Assembly (NCBI RefSeq): GCF_021653975.1
Contig: NZ_JAJKFK010000007.1
Location: 124,001-188,000 of the forward strand
DNA: 64,000 nucleotides
Reading direction: 5' to 3'
From: Amycolatopsis sp. GM8
GTDB lineage: Bacteria > Actinomycetota > Actinomycetes > Mycobacteriales > Pseudonocardiaceae
This document shows, one piece after another, positions 17,295 through 25,639 of this stretch. The stretch's first letter is position 1; each line of letters begins with the position of its first letter. Made by a program: the position numbers and the translations under genes. The notes under the pieces are model-generated. The model had not been told where the DNA came from. It searched no databases and worked only from the letters and a program-made list of their open reading frames with translations.

Positions 17295-18041
17295 ATGCGC
17301 GCACCGCACGCACCGGGTACGGCCGGTCGCGGCCTCTCGTGGTCCCGCCGCCTCGCGGTGGTGGTCTGCACGGGAGCCGCCGCGATGTTCACCGGCCTGC
17401 CGTTCGCCGTCGCCCACGTCTCGGTCACCCCGGACACCGCGCAGGCCGGGGATCCGGCAGTGCTTTCCTTCCGGGTGCCCAACGAACGCGACGACGCGAC
17501 GACCGTGCGCGTCGAGGTGACCTTCCCCGCCGACCAGCCGCTCGAGTCCGTGGTCCCCCGCGCGCTGCCGGGCTGGAAGATCGACGTACGGAAGCAGATG
17601 ACCGCCCAGCCCGCCGAACCCGGTCACGACAACGACGAGATGGACGGCGGCACGGTGTCGTCGATCGTGTGGGAAGGCGGTGCCATCCCGTCCGGGACGT
17701 TCGAGGAGTTCCCGGTCCGGATCGGGAAGATACCCGGCTCGGGCACGCTCGCTTTCGTTGCGCTGCAAACCTATTCCGACGGCCAGACGGTCCGCTGGGC
17801 CGACCCGGTGCGGCCCGGGCAGCCCGAGCCGGAGCATCCCGCGCCCACCGTCACCGTCGCGCCACTGGCCGCCGTCACACCACCAGCAGAGTCCACTTCG
17901 GACACACCGGCGCGGGTGCTGGCGGGTGCGGGGCTCGCCGCCGGACTCGGCGCGGCGGCCGTGGCATTGGTCCGGCGGCGCCCGGTGCGCCCAGCGCCGG
18001 TGTCCGAAGTGGACCAGAAACGAGAGACCACGCGGTTGTAG
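17295..18041 (+). CDS. YcnI/DUF1775 copper-binding protein
   Basis: Exported 248-aa DUF1775 protein. The signal peptide ends at AVA, leaving His41 (HVSVTP) as first mature residue, the histidine-brace position. The PNERDD and LPGWKIDV motifs and the Trp in VRWADP are retained. A C-terminal TM helix (about residues 208-228) and a basic tail anchor it outside the membrane. Predicted Cu(II) chaperone for extracytoplasmic copper. Unlike the paralogue at 12786-13577, it has the expected ligands. It stands first in a plus-strand run with two transposase-like HTH proteins and a secreted protein, 28 bp before the first of these. Confidence 0.87.
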   Translation: MRAPHAPGTAGRGLSWSRRLAVVVCTGAAAMFTGLPFAVAHVSVTPDTAQAGDPAVLSFRVPNERDDATTVRVEVTFPADQPLESVVPRALPGWKIDVRKQMTAQPAEPGHDNDEMDGGTVSSIVWEGGAIPSGTFEEFPVRIGKIPGSGTLAFVALQTYSDGQTVRWADPVRPGQPEPEHPAPTVTVAPLAAVTPPAESTSDTPARVLAGAGLAAGLGAAAVALVRRRPVRPAPVSEVDQKRETTRL

Positions 18042-18069
18042 CGCGGGTCCGAGCAAAGGGGTGGCAGAG

Positions 18070-18768
18070 ATGGACGTTCAACAGCGGCCGGCCGACGCAC
18101 GGAGCCTGCCGGTGGACGAACTGGAACAGCTTCGGCGGCAGGCGGTCGCCGCCGTCGGTTCAGGTCTCCCCCAGACACAGGTCGCGCGCCTGTTCGGGGT
18201 GTCGAGGAAGGCCGTCGGTAACTGGGTGCGCGCCTACAAGTCCGGTGGCGAACCCGCGCTCCGGCCGCAGGCCCGTGGCCGGCGGGCCGGCGACCGCCTG
18301 GTGCTGTCCTGGCCGCAACAGGCCCGGCTGCTCGCCGCGCTGACCGGGGCGACACCCGACGAGCTCGGATTTCCGTCTCTGCTGTGGACCCGGAGAGCGG
18401 TCGCGGCCCTGATCCACCGCGAGTTCGGCGTCGCCCTCGCGAGTTCCACGATCGACCACTACCTGCTCCGCTGGGAACTGATCCGGCGAGAGGGCGTGTT
18501 CGCGCGGTGGTGCGAATGCCCGCCCGGAGCGCTCCTGGTGACCTGGACCCGGCCGCGCTCGGCGGCCGAAGCCGATCGCGGCCACGCCCTGGTCGCCGTC
18601 AGCGATCGCGGCCTGCTGCATTTCCTCGCCGGGGAACGGCCGTTCACCGCGGCCACGCTGATCGAATTCAGAAAGCGCTTACGCGTGCAACTCGCCCGCG
18701 ACGTCCGGCTGCTCGTCCGCGAATGGCCGGCCGCCCACACGGCACTGCTCGAATGCTGGCCGAAGTGA
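18070..18768 (+). CDS. IS630-like HTH protein without catalytic residues (paralogue A)
   Basis: A 232-aa protein with the architecture of an IS630-type transposase. An HTH (QVARLFGVSRKAVGNWVRAY, about residues 37-56) is followed by a winged-helix segment (LWTRRAVAALIHREFGV, about 105-121) and a shrunken DDE-like domain. Where active enzymes have the first Asp-Glu, this protein has TWTRPR (158-163). Where they have the second Asp (DNxxxH), it has REWPAAH (217-223). It should therefore bind DNA without transposing. Its paralogue at 19674 makes the same substitutions. It follows the YcnI gene by 28 bp and precedes a secreted-protein gene by 17 bp, so it is probably a host gene acting as a regulator. 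Confidence 0.75.
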   Translation: MDVQQRPADARSLPVDELEQLRRQAVAAVGSGLPQTQVARLFGVSRKAVGNWVRAYKSGGEPALRPQARGRRAGDRLVLSWPQQARLLAALTGATPDELGFPSLLWTRRAVAALIHREFGVALASSTIDHYLLRWELIRREGVFARWCECPPGALLVTWTRPRSAAEADRGHALVAVSDRGLLHFLAGERPFTAATLIEFRKRLRVQLARDVRLLVREWPAAHTALLECWPK

Positions 18769-18785
18769 ACCGGGGAAGGAATCGC

Positions 18786-19595
18786 ATGCGGGGACGACAC
18801 TTTCTCGCCGCGGGCGCGGTGACGCTCACCTGCCTGATCGGTGCGCCGGCGGCCGCGGCCGAGCCCGTGACCGCACCGAGTTGTTCGAGCACGGTCGAGG
18901 GCACGCCGGGCCAATCGGTCCTGCTGGACCCGGCTTCGGTGAGCGAGCCGGTGACGCGAGCGCTCGCGGGACTGGACCCGCTCGGTCTGCTGACCCCCGC
19001 CTTTCGTAAGGCGTGGGCGGGCACGGCGCCGATCCCCCTCGGCACCGTGCCCGAAGGGGGAGCCGAGATCACCGGAAGCCAGATCTCCCAGGCGGTGATC
19101 GGGCGGCTCGGCGAAATCCCGCTGCTGGGTCCAGTGCTGCAGCCGCTGACCTCCGCCGTGCGCGGCACACTGGCCTCGTTGTGCGCCATCGTGATCCGCG
19201 TCGAACACCCCGCGCCACCGGCCACCGCGAAGCCACCCGCCCCGGCCCCGGTCACGCCCGGCGCCGGGGCCACCGAATCCCCGGCCACCGGCAAGGGGTT
19301 CACGTCCAACGAGGGTGCGGGCACCCCGTCCGTGAGCGCCGGCGCGGTCTTCGGCTCACGACTGGCGGACCTGATACCGGGACCGGCCCTGTACCCGATG
19401 ATGGCCATCGGCGCACCGGGCTCGCCGGCGAACCCGCCGCTGGTAGTGGTGCCGGCGCCGCAGACCGCGGGCTCGGCGGAGGCCTTGCCGGCGAAGGACG
19501 ACGGGCTCTCCCCCGTCGTGCTGACCGCGCTCGTGGTGCTCACCCTCGTCAGCGCACAACTCGTGCGCCGCTGGGTGCTCAACCCACGACGTTAA
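18786..19595 (+). CDS. secreted, membrane-anchored protein of unknown function
   Basis: A 269-aa exported protein. It has a signal peptide (about residues 1-22, ending AAAA), a mature domain with two cysteines (CSST early and SLCAIVIRV near residue 137), a Pro/Ala-rich linker (about 145-165) and a C-terminal TM helix (VVLTALVVLTLVSAQLV) ending in an Arg-rich cytoplasmic tail. I do not recognise the fold. The ATG at 18786 is 17 bp after paralogue A and preceded by GGGGAAGGAATCGC. Its position between two transposase-derived HTH genes in a copper-related run suggests a cell-surface partner of the same system. Confidence 0.7.
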   Translation: MRGRHFLAAGAVTLTCLIGAPAAAAEPVTAPSCSSTVEGTPGQSVLLDPASVSEPVTRALAGLDPLGLLTPAFRKAWAGTAPIPLGTVPEGGAEITGSQISQAVIGRLGEIPLLGPVLQPLTSAVRGTLASLCAIVIRVEHPAPPATAKPPAPAPVTPGAGATESPATGKGFTSNEGAGTPSVSAGAVFGSRLADLIPGPALYPMMAIGAPGSPANPPLVVVPAPQTAGSAEALPAKDDGLSPVVLTALVVLTLVSAQLVRRWVLNPRR

Positions 19596-19673
19596 TCACA
19601 CATTAACGAACCTTCCGCGCCCAACGGTCGCCGGTGACAATTCGTTTACCTCAGGATATCCGGAGCGAACAGG

Positions 19674-20540
19674 ATGTTCGCCACCATTCAGGGCTTGGAC
19701 ATGGCCGGTCGTGACGCGCGGGGCATCTCGGCGGAAGCGTTGGAAGAACTCCGCCGGCGCGCCGTCGCGGCCGTCGAAGCCGGGGGCACCCGCGCCGAGG
19801 TCGCACGCCTTCTCGGCGTGTCAAGGAAAACCGTCGGGGCGTGGGTGTCGTCCTACCAGCGCCTCGGCGACGACGCGTTCCGCCCGAAGCGGCGGGGCCG
19901 GCGCCCCGGCGAGCAGTACGCCCTCTCCCCCGCCCAGCAGGCGTGGACGGTGCGGACCATTGTGGACGGCAGCCCGGACCGGCACGGCCTGCCGCACCGC
20001 CTGTGGAACCGGCAGGCGATCGCCGAGCTGATCAACCGGGAGTTCGGGGTGCTGATCAGCGCCGCGACCATCTCGCAGTACCTGTCCCGCTGGGGACTGA
20101 TCGAGGAATCCCGGCTGCTGGAGCTGATGCGTGGCCGCGTCACCGCTGTCGTACCGCGCCAGCGCACACCGGCGCGCGGCGACGAGTGGCTCGACGACGC
20201 GGAAGCCCTCTGGCTCGCCTGGACCAGGCCGCGCCGCCCGCCCGACGCCGGACGCGGCCCGGTCGCGACCGGACAGAACCTGATGACCGGCTTCCGGGAC
20301 TATTTCGGCGACGTCAACGTCCTGCTCGCGATGTCGCGGCGCGGAATGGTTTTCTTCCAGGCTCAGCGGGGTCCGTTCGACGCCGATCAGGCAGCCGATT
20401 TCCTGCAGCGACTGATGGCCCAGTTCGGTCGCGGGCTCAACGTCGTCGTGTGCGCCTGGCCCCTGGAGCACTACGAGGTTCTCGGTCTCTCGTCGCACGG
20501 CCACCCCGGCCGGGTCGCCTTCCGGTTCACCCTCGGCTAG
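19674..20540 (+). CDS. IS630-like HTH protein without catalytic residues (paralogue B)
   Basis: A 288-aa paralogue of the product at 18070. The HTH (AEVARLLGVSRKTVGAWVSS, about residues 41-60) and winged segment (LWNRQAIAELINREFGV, about 110-126) align closely. The DDE positions again read AWTRPR (182-187) and CAWPLEH (260-266), with no catalytic Asp. It carries an extra central loop compared with paralogue A. Start at 19674 with CGGAG upstream; ATG at 19701 is possible. No terminal inverted repeats are visible around either paralogue, so neither is a mobile element in its present form. DNA-binding regulation is inferred. Confidence 0.75.
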   Translation: MFATIQGLDMAGRDARGISAEALEELRRRAVAAVEAGGTRAEVARLLGVSRKTVGAWVSSYQRLGDDAFRPKRRGRRPGEQYALSPAQQAWTVRTIVDGSPDRHGLPHRLWNRQAIAELINREFGVLISAATISQYLSRWGLIEESRLLELMRGRVTAVVPRQRTPARGDEWLDDAEALWLAWTRPRRPPDAGRGPVATGQNLMTGFRDYFGDVNVLLAMSRRGMVFFQAQRGPFDADQAADFLQRLMAQFGRGLNVVVCAWPLEHYEVLGLSSHGHPGRVAFRFTLG

Positions 20541-20733
20541 CGCGAACAACGCACTTTTCTGGTATTCTTCGCACAGGCGCGGAAGGTATTTGCCCCCACG
20601 TATCATCGAGCATTTCACCGCACCAGTGAATCGGCGTGAGAATCCCGATACAGGGAATTGACGTCCGGGCCATGTGGCTGTTTCCCAGAAAGTTTTGACT
20701 ACTCCTGGAACGACCTGGACGACTGGGAGAGTC

Positions 20734-21699
20734 ATGACCGTCAACGCACTTCCGCAGACCGAACTCGACCTCGAAGTTCTGGTGGCGCGCAAGGAAGCGA
20801 TCGCGGACGACGTGGTCCGGCTGACCTTCCGCCACCCCGGCGGCGAGCCGTTGCCGCCGTGGCTCCCCGGCGCACACCTCGATCTGGTCCTCCAGCCCGG
20901 ACTGGTGCGGCAGTATTCGTTGTGCGGGGATCCCGGCGATCGCTCCGTGCTGGAGGTGGCCGTACTCCGCGAACGCGCGAGCCGGGGCGGTTCCGAACTC
21001 GTGCACACCGGCCTGCACGCGGGCGACCTGGTGCGGATCCGCGGGCCGCGCAACCACTTCCCACTGGTGGCGGCGCAGCGTTACCTGTTCATCGCGGGCG
21101 GTATCGGCATCACGCCGATCGTCCCGATGATCGCCGCCGCCGACGAAGCCGGCGCCGAATGGCAGCTGATGTACGGCGGCCGCACCCGCTCGTCGATGGC
21201 CTTCCACCAGGAACTGAGCCAGAAATACGGGGACCGCGTGCGCATCTGCCCACGCGACGAAGGCGGCCTGCCCGAACTACGGGACCTGTTCGCCACCGCG
21301 CCCGAGGGCACTTCGGTGTACTGCTGCGGCCCCGAAGCCCTGCTGACCGACGCCGAACGGCGCCACGCGGACCGGCCGTCGGTCAGCCTGCACGTGGAGC
21401 GGTTCTCCCCCAAGGAAAACAACGACCCCGGCACGGAATTCGAGGTCGAGCTGGCCCGATCGGGGATAACGGTGACCGTGCCGGCCGACAGATCGATCCT
21501 GGAGGTGGCCGAGGACGCCGGGGTCCCCGTGCTGTCGTCCTGCCAGGAAGGTGTCTGTGGGACCTGCGAGACGGCCGTGCTCGAAGGCGTGCCCGACCAC
21601 CGCGACTCAGTGCTCACCGAAGACGAGCAGGCCGCGAACGACACCATGATGATCTGCGTCTCCCGCGCCTGCGGACGACGCCTCGTCCTGGATCTCTAG
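20734..21699 (+). CDS. phthalate-dioxygenase-reductase-type flavin/2Fe-2S reductase
   Basis: Class IA oxygenase reductase of 321 aa. It has FMN-binding RQYS (residues 59-62), the NAD(P)H-binding GGIGITP (122-128) with CCGP (197-200), and a C-terminal plant-type ferredoxin with C270-x4-C275-x2-C278 and a distal Cys308. It passes electrons from NAD(P)H through FMN to the 2Fe-2S centre and on to a Rieske oxygenase or P450. No oxygenase is adjacent, so the partner is elsewhere. GGGAGAG precedes the ATG at 20734. It is 194 bp downstream of paralogue B and may be transcribed separately. Confidence 0.9.
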   Translation: MTVNALPQTELDLEVLVARKEAIADDVVRLTFRHPGGEPLPPWLPGAHLDLVLQPGLVRQYSLCGDPGDRSVLEVAVLRERASRGGSELVHTGLHAGDLVRIRGPRNHFPLVAAQRYLFIAGGIGITPIVPMIAAADEAGAEWQLMYGGRTRSSMAFHQELSQKYGDRVRICPRDEGGLPELRDLFATAPEGTSVYCCGPEALLTDAERRHADRPSVSLHVERFSPKENNDPGTEFEVELARSGITVTVPADRSILEVAEDAGVPVLSSCQEGVCGTCETAVLEGVPDHRDSVLTEDEQAANDTMMICVSRACGRRLVLDL

Positions 21700-21720
21700 C
21701 GTCCTGAGCGGCGATTGTGC

Positions 21721-21942
21721 TCAGTCCCGCAGGGCCGCCTCGTCCTCCGCGAGCGCCCGGCGCATCTCCGGAGCGATCAGCGCGTCGGTGCCGACGCCAT
21801 GGCGGCCGGCGACTTCCACCAGGTCGGCCAACCGCGCCCGGTGCAGGTACGCCTCATAGGGATGCCCCACCTCCAGCGCCTGCAGTGACGCCTGCTGGGC
21901 CTCCATGATCCCGCGGCGAAGCTCCGCGGCGAACTGATTCAC
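21721..21942 (-). CDS. small helical protein of unknown function
   Basis: A 73-aa acidic, helix-rich protein (MNQFAAELRRGIMEAQ at the start, RRALAEDEAAL near the end) that I cannot assign. The GTG at 21942 is chosen because GAGGGTTGAGG sits just upstream and because residues before it lose the codon bias. It lies after the hycE-like gene on the same strand across an 82-bp gap and is convergent with the reductase at 20734. It could be the last gene of the hyc-like operon or independent. Confidence 0.55.
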   Translation of the reverse strand: MNQFAAELRRGIMEAQQASLQALEVGHPYEAYLHRARLADLVEVAGRHGVGTDALIAPEMRRALAEDEAALRD

Positions 21943-22024
21943 CAGCCTCAACCCTCCCCGATGCCACAGCCTCGTCGAATATAGACAATCTACCATGTCA
22001 GCAGTTAACAAAACTTGCAACTCT

Positions 22025-23500
22025 TCACAGGTCGTTGCCGGCGTAGGAGAGATTGAAGCTCTTGTTGGTCAGCGGGAAGTCGGGAACGATCGTGTCCGCC
22101 AGCGCGACGGGGAGCGCGGGCCAGTTGAAGAAGCTCGGGTCGACGATCTTGACCCGGGTCAGCGTGCCGTCGGGCGCGAGTTCGACGCGGTGGACGATGG
22201 TGCCGCGCCAGCCCTCCACGATCCCGACCCCGGACCGCGCGACCGGGCTCAATCCCGGCGCGGCGGTGGCGTCCAGGTCGCGGACGTCGGCGGCGAGCCG
22301 GGTGACCAGGGCGATGGCGTGCCGGATCTCCTCGGCGCGCACCATGAAACGGGACAGCACATCGCCGTCGGTGTGGGTGTGCTCGGCCGGGGTGCCGCCC
22401 ATGTCGAAGAACGGGTGGTCGATCCGGGCGTCGCCGGTGAGACCGCTGGCGCGGGCGACGTAACCGAGGGTGCCCAGGTCGGCCGCCTGCTGGCGGGTGA
22501 GCACGGCGGTGCCGGTGAACCGGTCGCGCACGACGCTGTGCGACAGGGCCAGCTCCACGATCTCGATGATGTCGGCGTCGAGATCGGCCAGCAGGTCGAG
22601 ATCGGGCGGGTTGAGAATGTGGGCGCCACCGGGGTGGATGGCGCCGCGCAGCAGCCGGTGCCCGGTGACGTGATCGTTGTGGCGCAACAGATGTTCGCGG
22701 ACGCGCTGGGCTTGGGTGTTGAGGATGCCGTGCCCGACGTCGTTGCACAGGGCACCGAGGTCGGTGATGTGGTTGTAGAGCCGTTCCAGTTCCAGCAGGA
22801 TGGCCCGGATCCGCAGGGCGTCGTCCGGCACGGCGATGCCGTAGGCGTCTTCGACGGCGAGGCAGAACGCGAGGGTGTGGCCGGCGGTGGTGTCGCCGCT
22901 GACGCGTCCGGCCAGGTCGAGGGCAGCGGCGGCGCGGCGGCCCTGGAAGAGTTTCTCGATTCCTTTGTGGACGAACCAGAGGCGGGCCTTGAGGTTGAGG
23001 ATGGTCTCCCCCACCACGGAGAACCGGAAGTGCCCCGGTTCGATCATCCCGGCGTGCACCGGCCCGACCGGGATCTCGTACACCCCGTCCCCTTCGACCG
23101 TCCTAAAAGGATACGGACCGGCCACGTCCTCGAAGGCGGGCGGTGTCCCGGCGTCGCTCAGCATCGGGTACCAGCCCTGCGGCCAGTGGAAGTGGCGGAC
23201 CAGCCTCCGCGGCAACGGATGGTTCTCGGGGACGATGCCGAACAGGTCCCGCATCTCGCGTTCGAACCGGCCGGCGGGGAACGACAGTCCGGCCAGGGTG
23301 GGTACCCGCGGGTTGTTCTTGTCGAGCGGGATGTGGAGTTCGACGCGCCGGTCCGGGTTCGCGGCGGTGAACAGGTACACCGCGCGCAGCTTGTCGCCGT
23401 CGTCGTGCCCGGCGACGAGCGCCACCCGGAATCCCTTGGCCAGCAAGGATTCGGCCTGCGCGGGTAACTCGGTGGGGGTGAGGGTGCGGGCGTCGGTCAT
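22025..23500 (-). CDS. hycE: HycE-like NuoC/NuoD fusion without [NiFe] ligands
   Basis: Large subunit of 491 aa, the same length as M. tuberculosis HycE (Rv0087). The N-terminus is NuoC-like (REMRDLFGI, residues 81-89); the rest is the NuoD/hydrogenase large-subunit fold. Active hydrogenases bind nickel through R-x-CxxC near the start and DPCxxC at the end of this fold. Here they read RVSGDTTAGH (Ser201, Thr204) and DPSFFN (Ser456, Asn459), so all four cysteines are gone and no [NiFe] centre can form. The ATG overlaps the hycQ-like stop by 4 bp. Last subunit gene of the complex; the substrate of the remaining quinone-like cavity is unknown. Confidence 0.9.
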   Translation of the reverse strand: MTDARTLTPTELPAQAESLLAKGFRVALVAGHDDGDKLRAVYLFTAANPDRRVELHIPLDKNNPRVPTLAGLSFPAGRFEREMRDLFGIVPENHPLPRRLVRHFHWPQGWYPMLSDAGTPPAFEDVAGPYPFRTVEGDGVYEIPVGPVHAGMIEPGHFRFSVVGETILNLKARLWFVHKGIEKLFQGRRAAAALDLAGRVSGDTTAGHTLAFCLAVEDAYGIAVPDDALRIRAILLELERLYNHITDLGALCNDVGHGILNTQAQRVREHLLRHNDHVTGHRLLRGAIHPGGAHILNPPDLDLLADLDADIIEIVELALSHSVVRDRFTGTAVLTRQQAADLGTLGYVARASGLTGDARIDHPFFDMGGTPAEHTHTDGDVLSRFMVRAEEIRHAIALVTRLAADVRDLDATAAPGLSPVARSGVGIVEGWRGTIVHRVELAPDGTLTRVKIVDPSFFNWPALPVALADTIVPDFPLTNKSFNLSYAGNDL

Positions 23501-24978
23501 GGTGTTCCCGTGAGAAGGTCGGCGGCCTGGTGCAACAAGGTCGCGAGCGGGCCCGCCGCGACGCCGAGCACGGCGGCGGCGAGCAACCCGCCGGCCAGCG
23601 CGACTGAAGGCGCGGTGGACAGGCGGGTGGTCGTGACGATCCCCCCGTGTGGCAGGGGTTCTTCGGGTGGAGTGCCGAGCAGCATGCGGCTGGTGTGGCC
23701 GACCAGCGCGGCCGCGATCACGAGCACCAGCAGCAACGCGAGCGCGGTGATCCAGCCGAGGCCGGCGGCGAAGCCGGCGCGGGCGAGGCCGAACTCGCTG
23801 GCGAACAGGCTGAACGGGGGCAACCCGATCAGGGCCAGCACGCCCAGCCCCACGCATCCGGCGAGCAGCGGGTCGCGCGCGGCCAGCCCGCGCACCCCGT
23901 CGATGCGACTGGTTCCCGTGATCTGCAGGATGCGGCCCGCCCCGAGGAACAACACTGCTTTCACGAGACCGTGGCCCAGGATGTGCAACAGCGCGGCGGC
24001 GAGGGCGAGGGGGCTGCCGATCGCGGCGCCGAGCGAGGCGAGGGCGAGGTGTTCGATGCTGGAATAGGCCAGCATCCGCTTGTAGTCCCGCTGCGCGAGC
24101 AGCAGCGACGCCGCCACGGCGAGGGAGGCCAGCGCCATGACGGCGAGCAGGGCGCGGGCGAACCCGGGACCGAGAACGGCATCGGAGATCACCTTGACCC
24201 GCAGGATCGCGTACAGCGCGACCGAGAGCAGCACCCCGGACATCAGCGCCGACACCGGTGCGGGGGCCTGCGAATGCGCGTCGGGGAGCCAGGCGTGCAG
24301 GGGCGCCAGCCCGGCCTTGGTGCCGAAACCGAGGATCAGCAGAGTGACCGCGATCCGCGCCACCCCGGGGTCGAGATCGTGCGCGCCCGCCGTCAGTGCG
24401 GCCAGGCCGAGCCCGGTGCCGTGCGCGGCGTAGTTGAGCAGCAGGGTGCCCAGCAGCGCCAGCGCGATCCCGGTGGAGCAGATGACGACGTATTTCCAGG
24501 CGGCCTCGAGTGCGGTCTTGGTGCGGCGCTGCCCGACCAGGAAGGCGGTGACTATGGTGGTCGCCTCGATCGCCACCCACAGGACACCGAGATTTGCCGC
24601 CAGCACCGCGGTGGCCATGGCGGCCAGGAACAGCTGTACGAGCACGCTGTGCCGCGTCGCGGTGCGCTCGGTCGCGCGGCCCGCGGCGATCTCGGCACGC
24701 AGGTAGGCGGGCGTGGCGGCGGTGGCGAGCAGGGCGACCGCGCCGATCACGATCAGCATGAACGCCGACAGCGCGTCGACCCGCAGCACGCCCGCGACGG
24801 CCGTCCGCGGCCCGGACTGTCCAATTTGGACGGCCACGCCGCTGGCCGCGGCCAGGACGACGGCGGCCGCCAGCGGCGACAGCCAGGCCGTCGCCTTGTG
24901 CCAGCCGAGTGCGGCGTAACCGAGCGCGGCGAGCAGCGGAACGACGATCGCGGCCAGGGACAGGAAAGACACAGTCAT
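23497..24978 (-). CDS. hycQ: HycQ/HyfF-like antiporter-type membrane subunit
   Basis: Integral membrane protein of 493 aa with about 14 predicted helices, of the NuoL/M/N-Mrp antiporter family. It has the conserved core segments GFGTKAGLAPLHAWLPDAHS and LLAQRDYKRMLAYSSIEH, which include the Lys and His residues used for proton translocation. Counterpart of Rv0086 in M. tuberculosis. Starts by a TGATG junction with the hycP-like gene and ends inside the hycE-like start. Predicted to couple electron transfer in the peripheral arm to ion movement. Confidence 0.9.
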   Translation of the reverse strand: MTVSFLSLAAIVVPLLAALGYAALGWHKATAWLSPLAAAVVLAAASGVAVQIGQSGPRTAVAGVLRVDALSAFMLIVIGAVALLATAATPAYLRAEIAAGRATERTATRHSVLVQLFLAAMATAVLAANLGVLWVAIEATTIVTAFLVGQRRTKTALEAAWKYVVICSTGIALALLGTLLLNYAAHGTGLGLAALTAGAHDLDPGVARIAVTLLILGFGTKAGLAPLHAWLPDAHSQAPAPVSALMSGVLLSVALYAILRVKVISDAVLGPGFARALLAVMALASLAVAASLLLAQRDYKRMLAYSSIEHLALASLGAAIGSPLALAAALLHILGHGLVKAVLFLGAGRILQITGTSRIDGVRGLAARDPLLAGCVGLGVLALIGLPPFSLFASEFGLARAGFAAGLGWITALALLLVLVIAAALVGHTSRMLLGTPPEEPLPHGGIVTTTRLSTAPSVALAGGLLAAAVLGVAAGPLATLLHQAADLLTGTP

Positions 24979-25628
24979 CAGTCGTGCAGCTCCCGCAGTT
25001 CGTCGAGATCGGTGTCGCCGAACGTCTCCCGGATCCGGGTGGTGAGGATCTGCAGCACCAGGACCGCGAGCAGCACGTCGAGGGAGATGCCGGCCTCGAC
25101 GAGCAGGCCGACACTGGTGGTGGTGAGGAACCCGACCGCGGTGATCCCGTTGTCCAGCAACAGGAATCCGACCAGCTGGGACAGTGCCCGGCGGCGGGTG
25201 ACCAGCACGAAGAACCCGATCAGCACCACCGTCATCCCGACCGGGATCGCCTGGGTCGCCGGCGATGGTGCAAGCGCGACCAGCGGCGGGGAAACCGCGT
25301 AGGCCAGCAGCGTCAGCACGGCCGCGGTCAGCAGTGAGGCGGCGACATTGACCAGCGGGCGGGTCTCCCGCGCGGCGGCCCCGCCACGGGCGAGCGCGCG
25401 GCGCAGCAGCCAGGGCAGCACACCGGCGCGCAGCACGAGAATCCCGGCGGCCACGCCCCACAGCTCGGGCGCGCCCTCGCCGGCGGCCAGTACGGCAACG
25501 AGGGCGGCGAGTGCGACACCCTGCAGGGCGAACACCCGGATGATGACGGCCAGCTCGCGGCGCCACAGGATGAGCACCGCGGTGAGCAGGAGCGCCCCGC
25601 ACGCCAGATCCAGCAGCTGAACGTTCAC
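24978..25628 (-). CDS. hycP: HycP/HyfE-like membrane subunit
   Basis: Small membrane subunit of 216 aa with about 7 hydrophobic helices, similar in arrangement to HyfE and to Rv0085 (about 220 aa). LVGFLLLDNGITAVGFL is a NuoK-like helix containing acidic and polar residues in the bilayer. GTG start at 25628 with AAAGGGG upstream; 11 bp after the hycD-like stop. Part of the membrane arm between HycD and HycQ. Confidence 0.85.
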   Translation of the reverse strand: MNVQLLDLACGALLLTAVLILWRRELAVIIRVFALQGVALAALVAVLAAGEGAPELWGVAAGILVLRAGVLPWLLRRALARGGAAARETRPLVNVAASLLTAAVLTLLAYAVSPPLVALAPSPATQAIPVGMTVVLIGFFVLVTRRRALSQLVGFLLLDNGITAVGFLTTTSVGLLVEAGISLDVLLAVLVLQILTTRIRETFGDTDLDELRELHD

Positions 25629-25639
25629 GGTGGCCCCTT

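Noticed and set aside
18070..20540. An active IS630 insertion sequence
   Set aside because: DDE residues are missing in both proteins and no terminal inverted repeats or target duplications are visible.
21700..21726. Hairpin CTGAGC-N9-GCTCAG between convergent genes
   Set aside because: Only 6 bp of stem with a 9-nt loop; too weak to call a terminator.
22025..25114. A 1029-codon open frame over the hycE/hycQ-like genes
   Set aside because: Only the part from 23500 down matches a protein family; the rest is a shadow of the hycQ-like gene.
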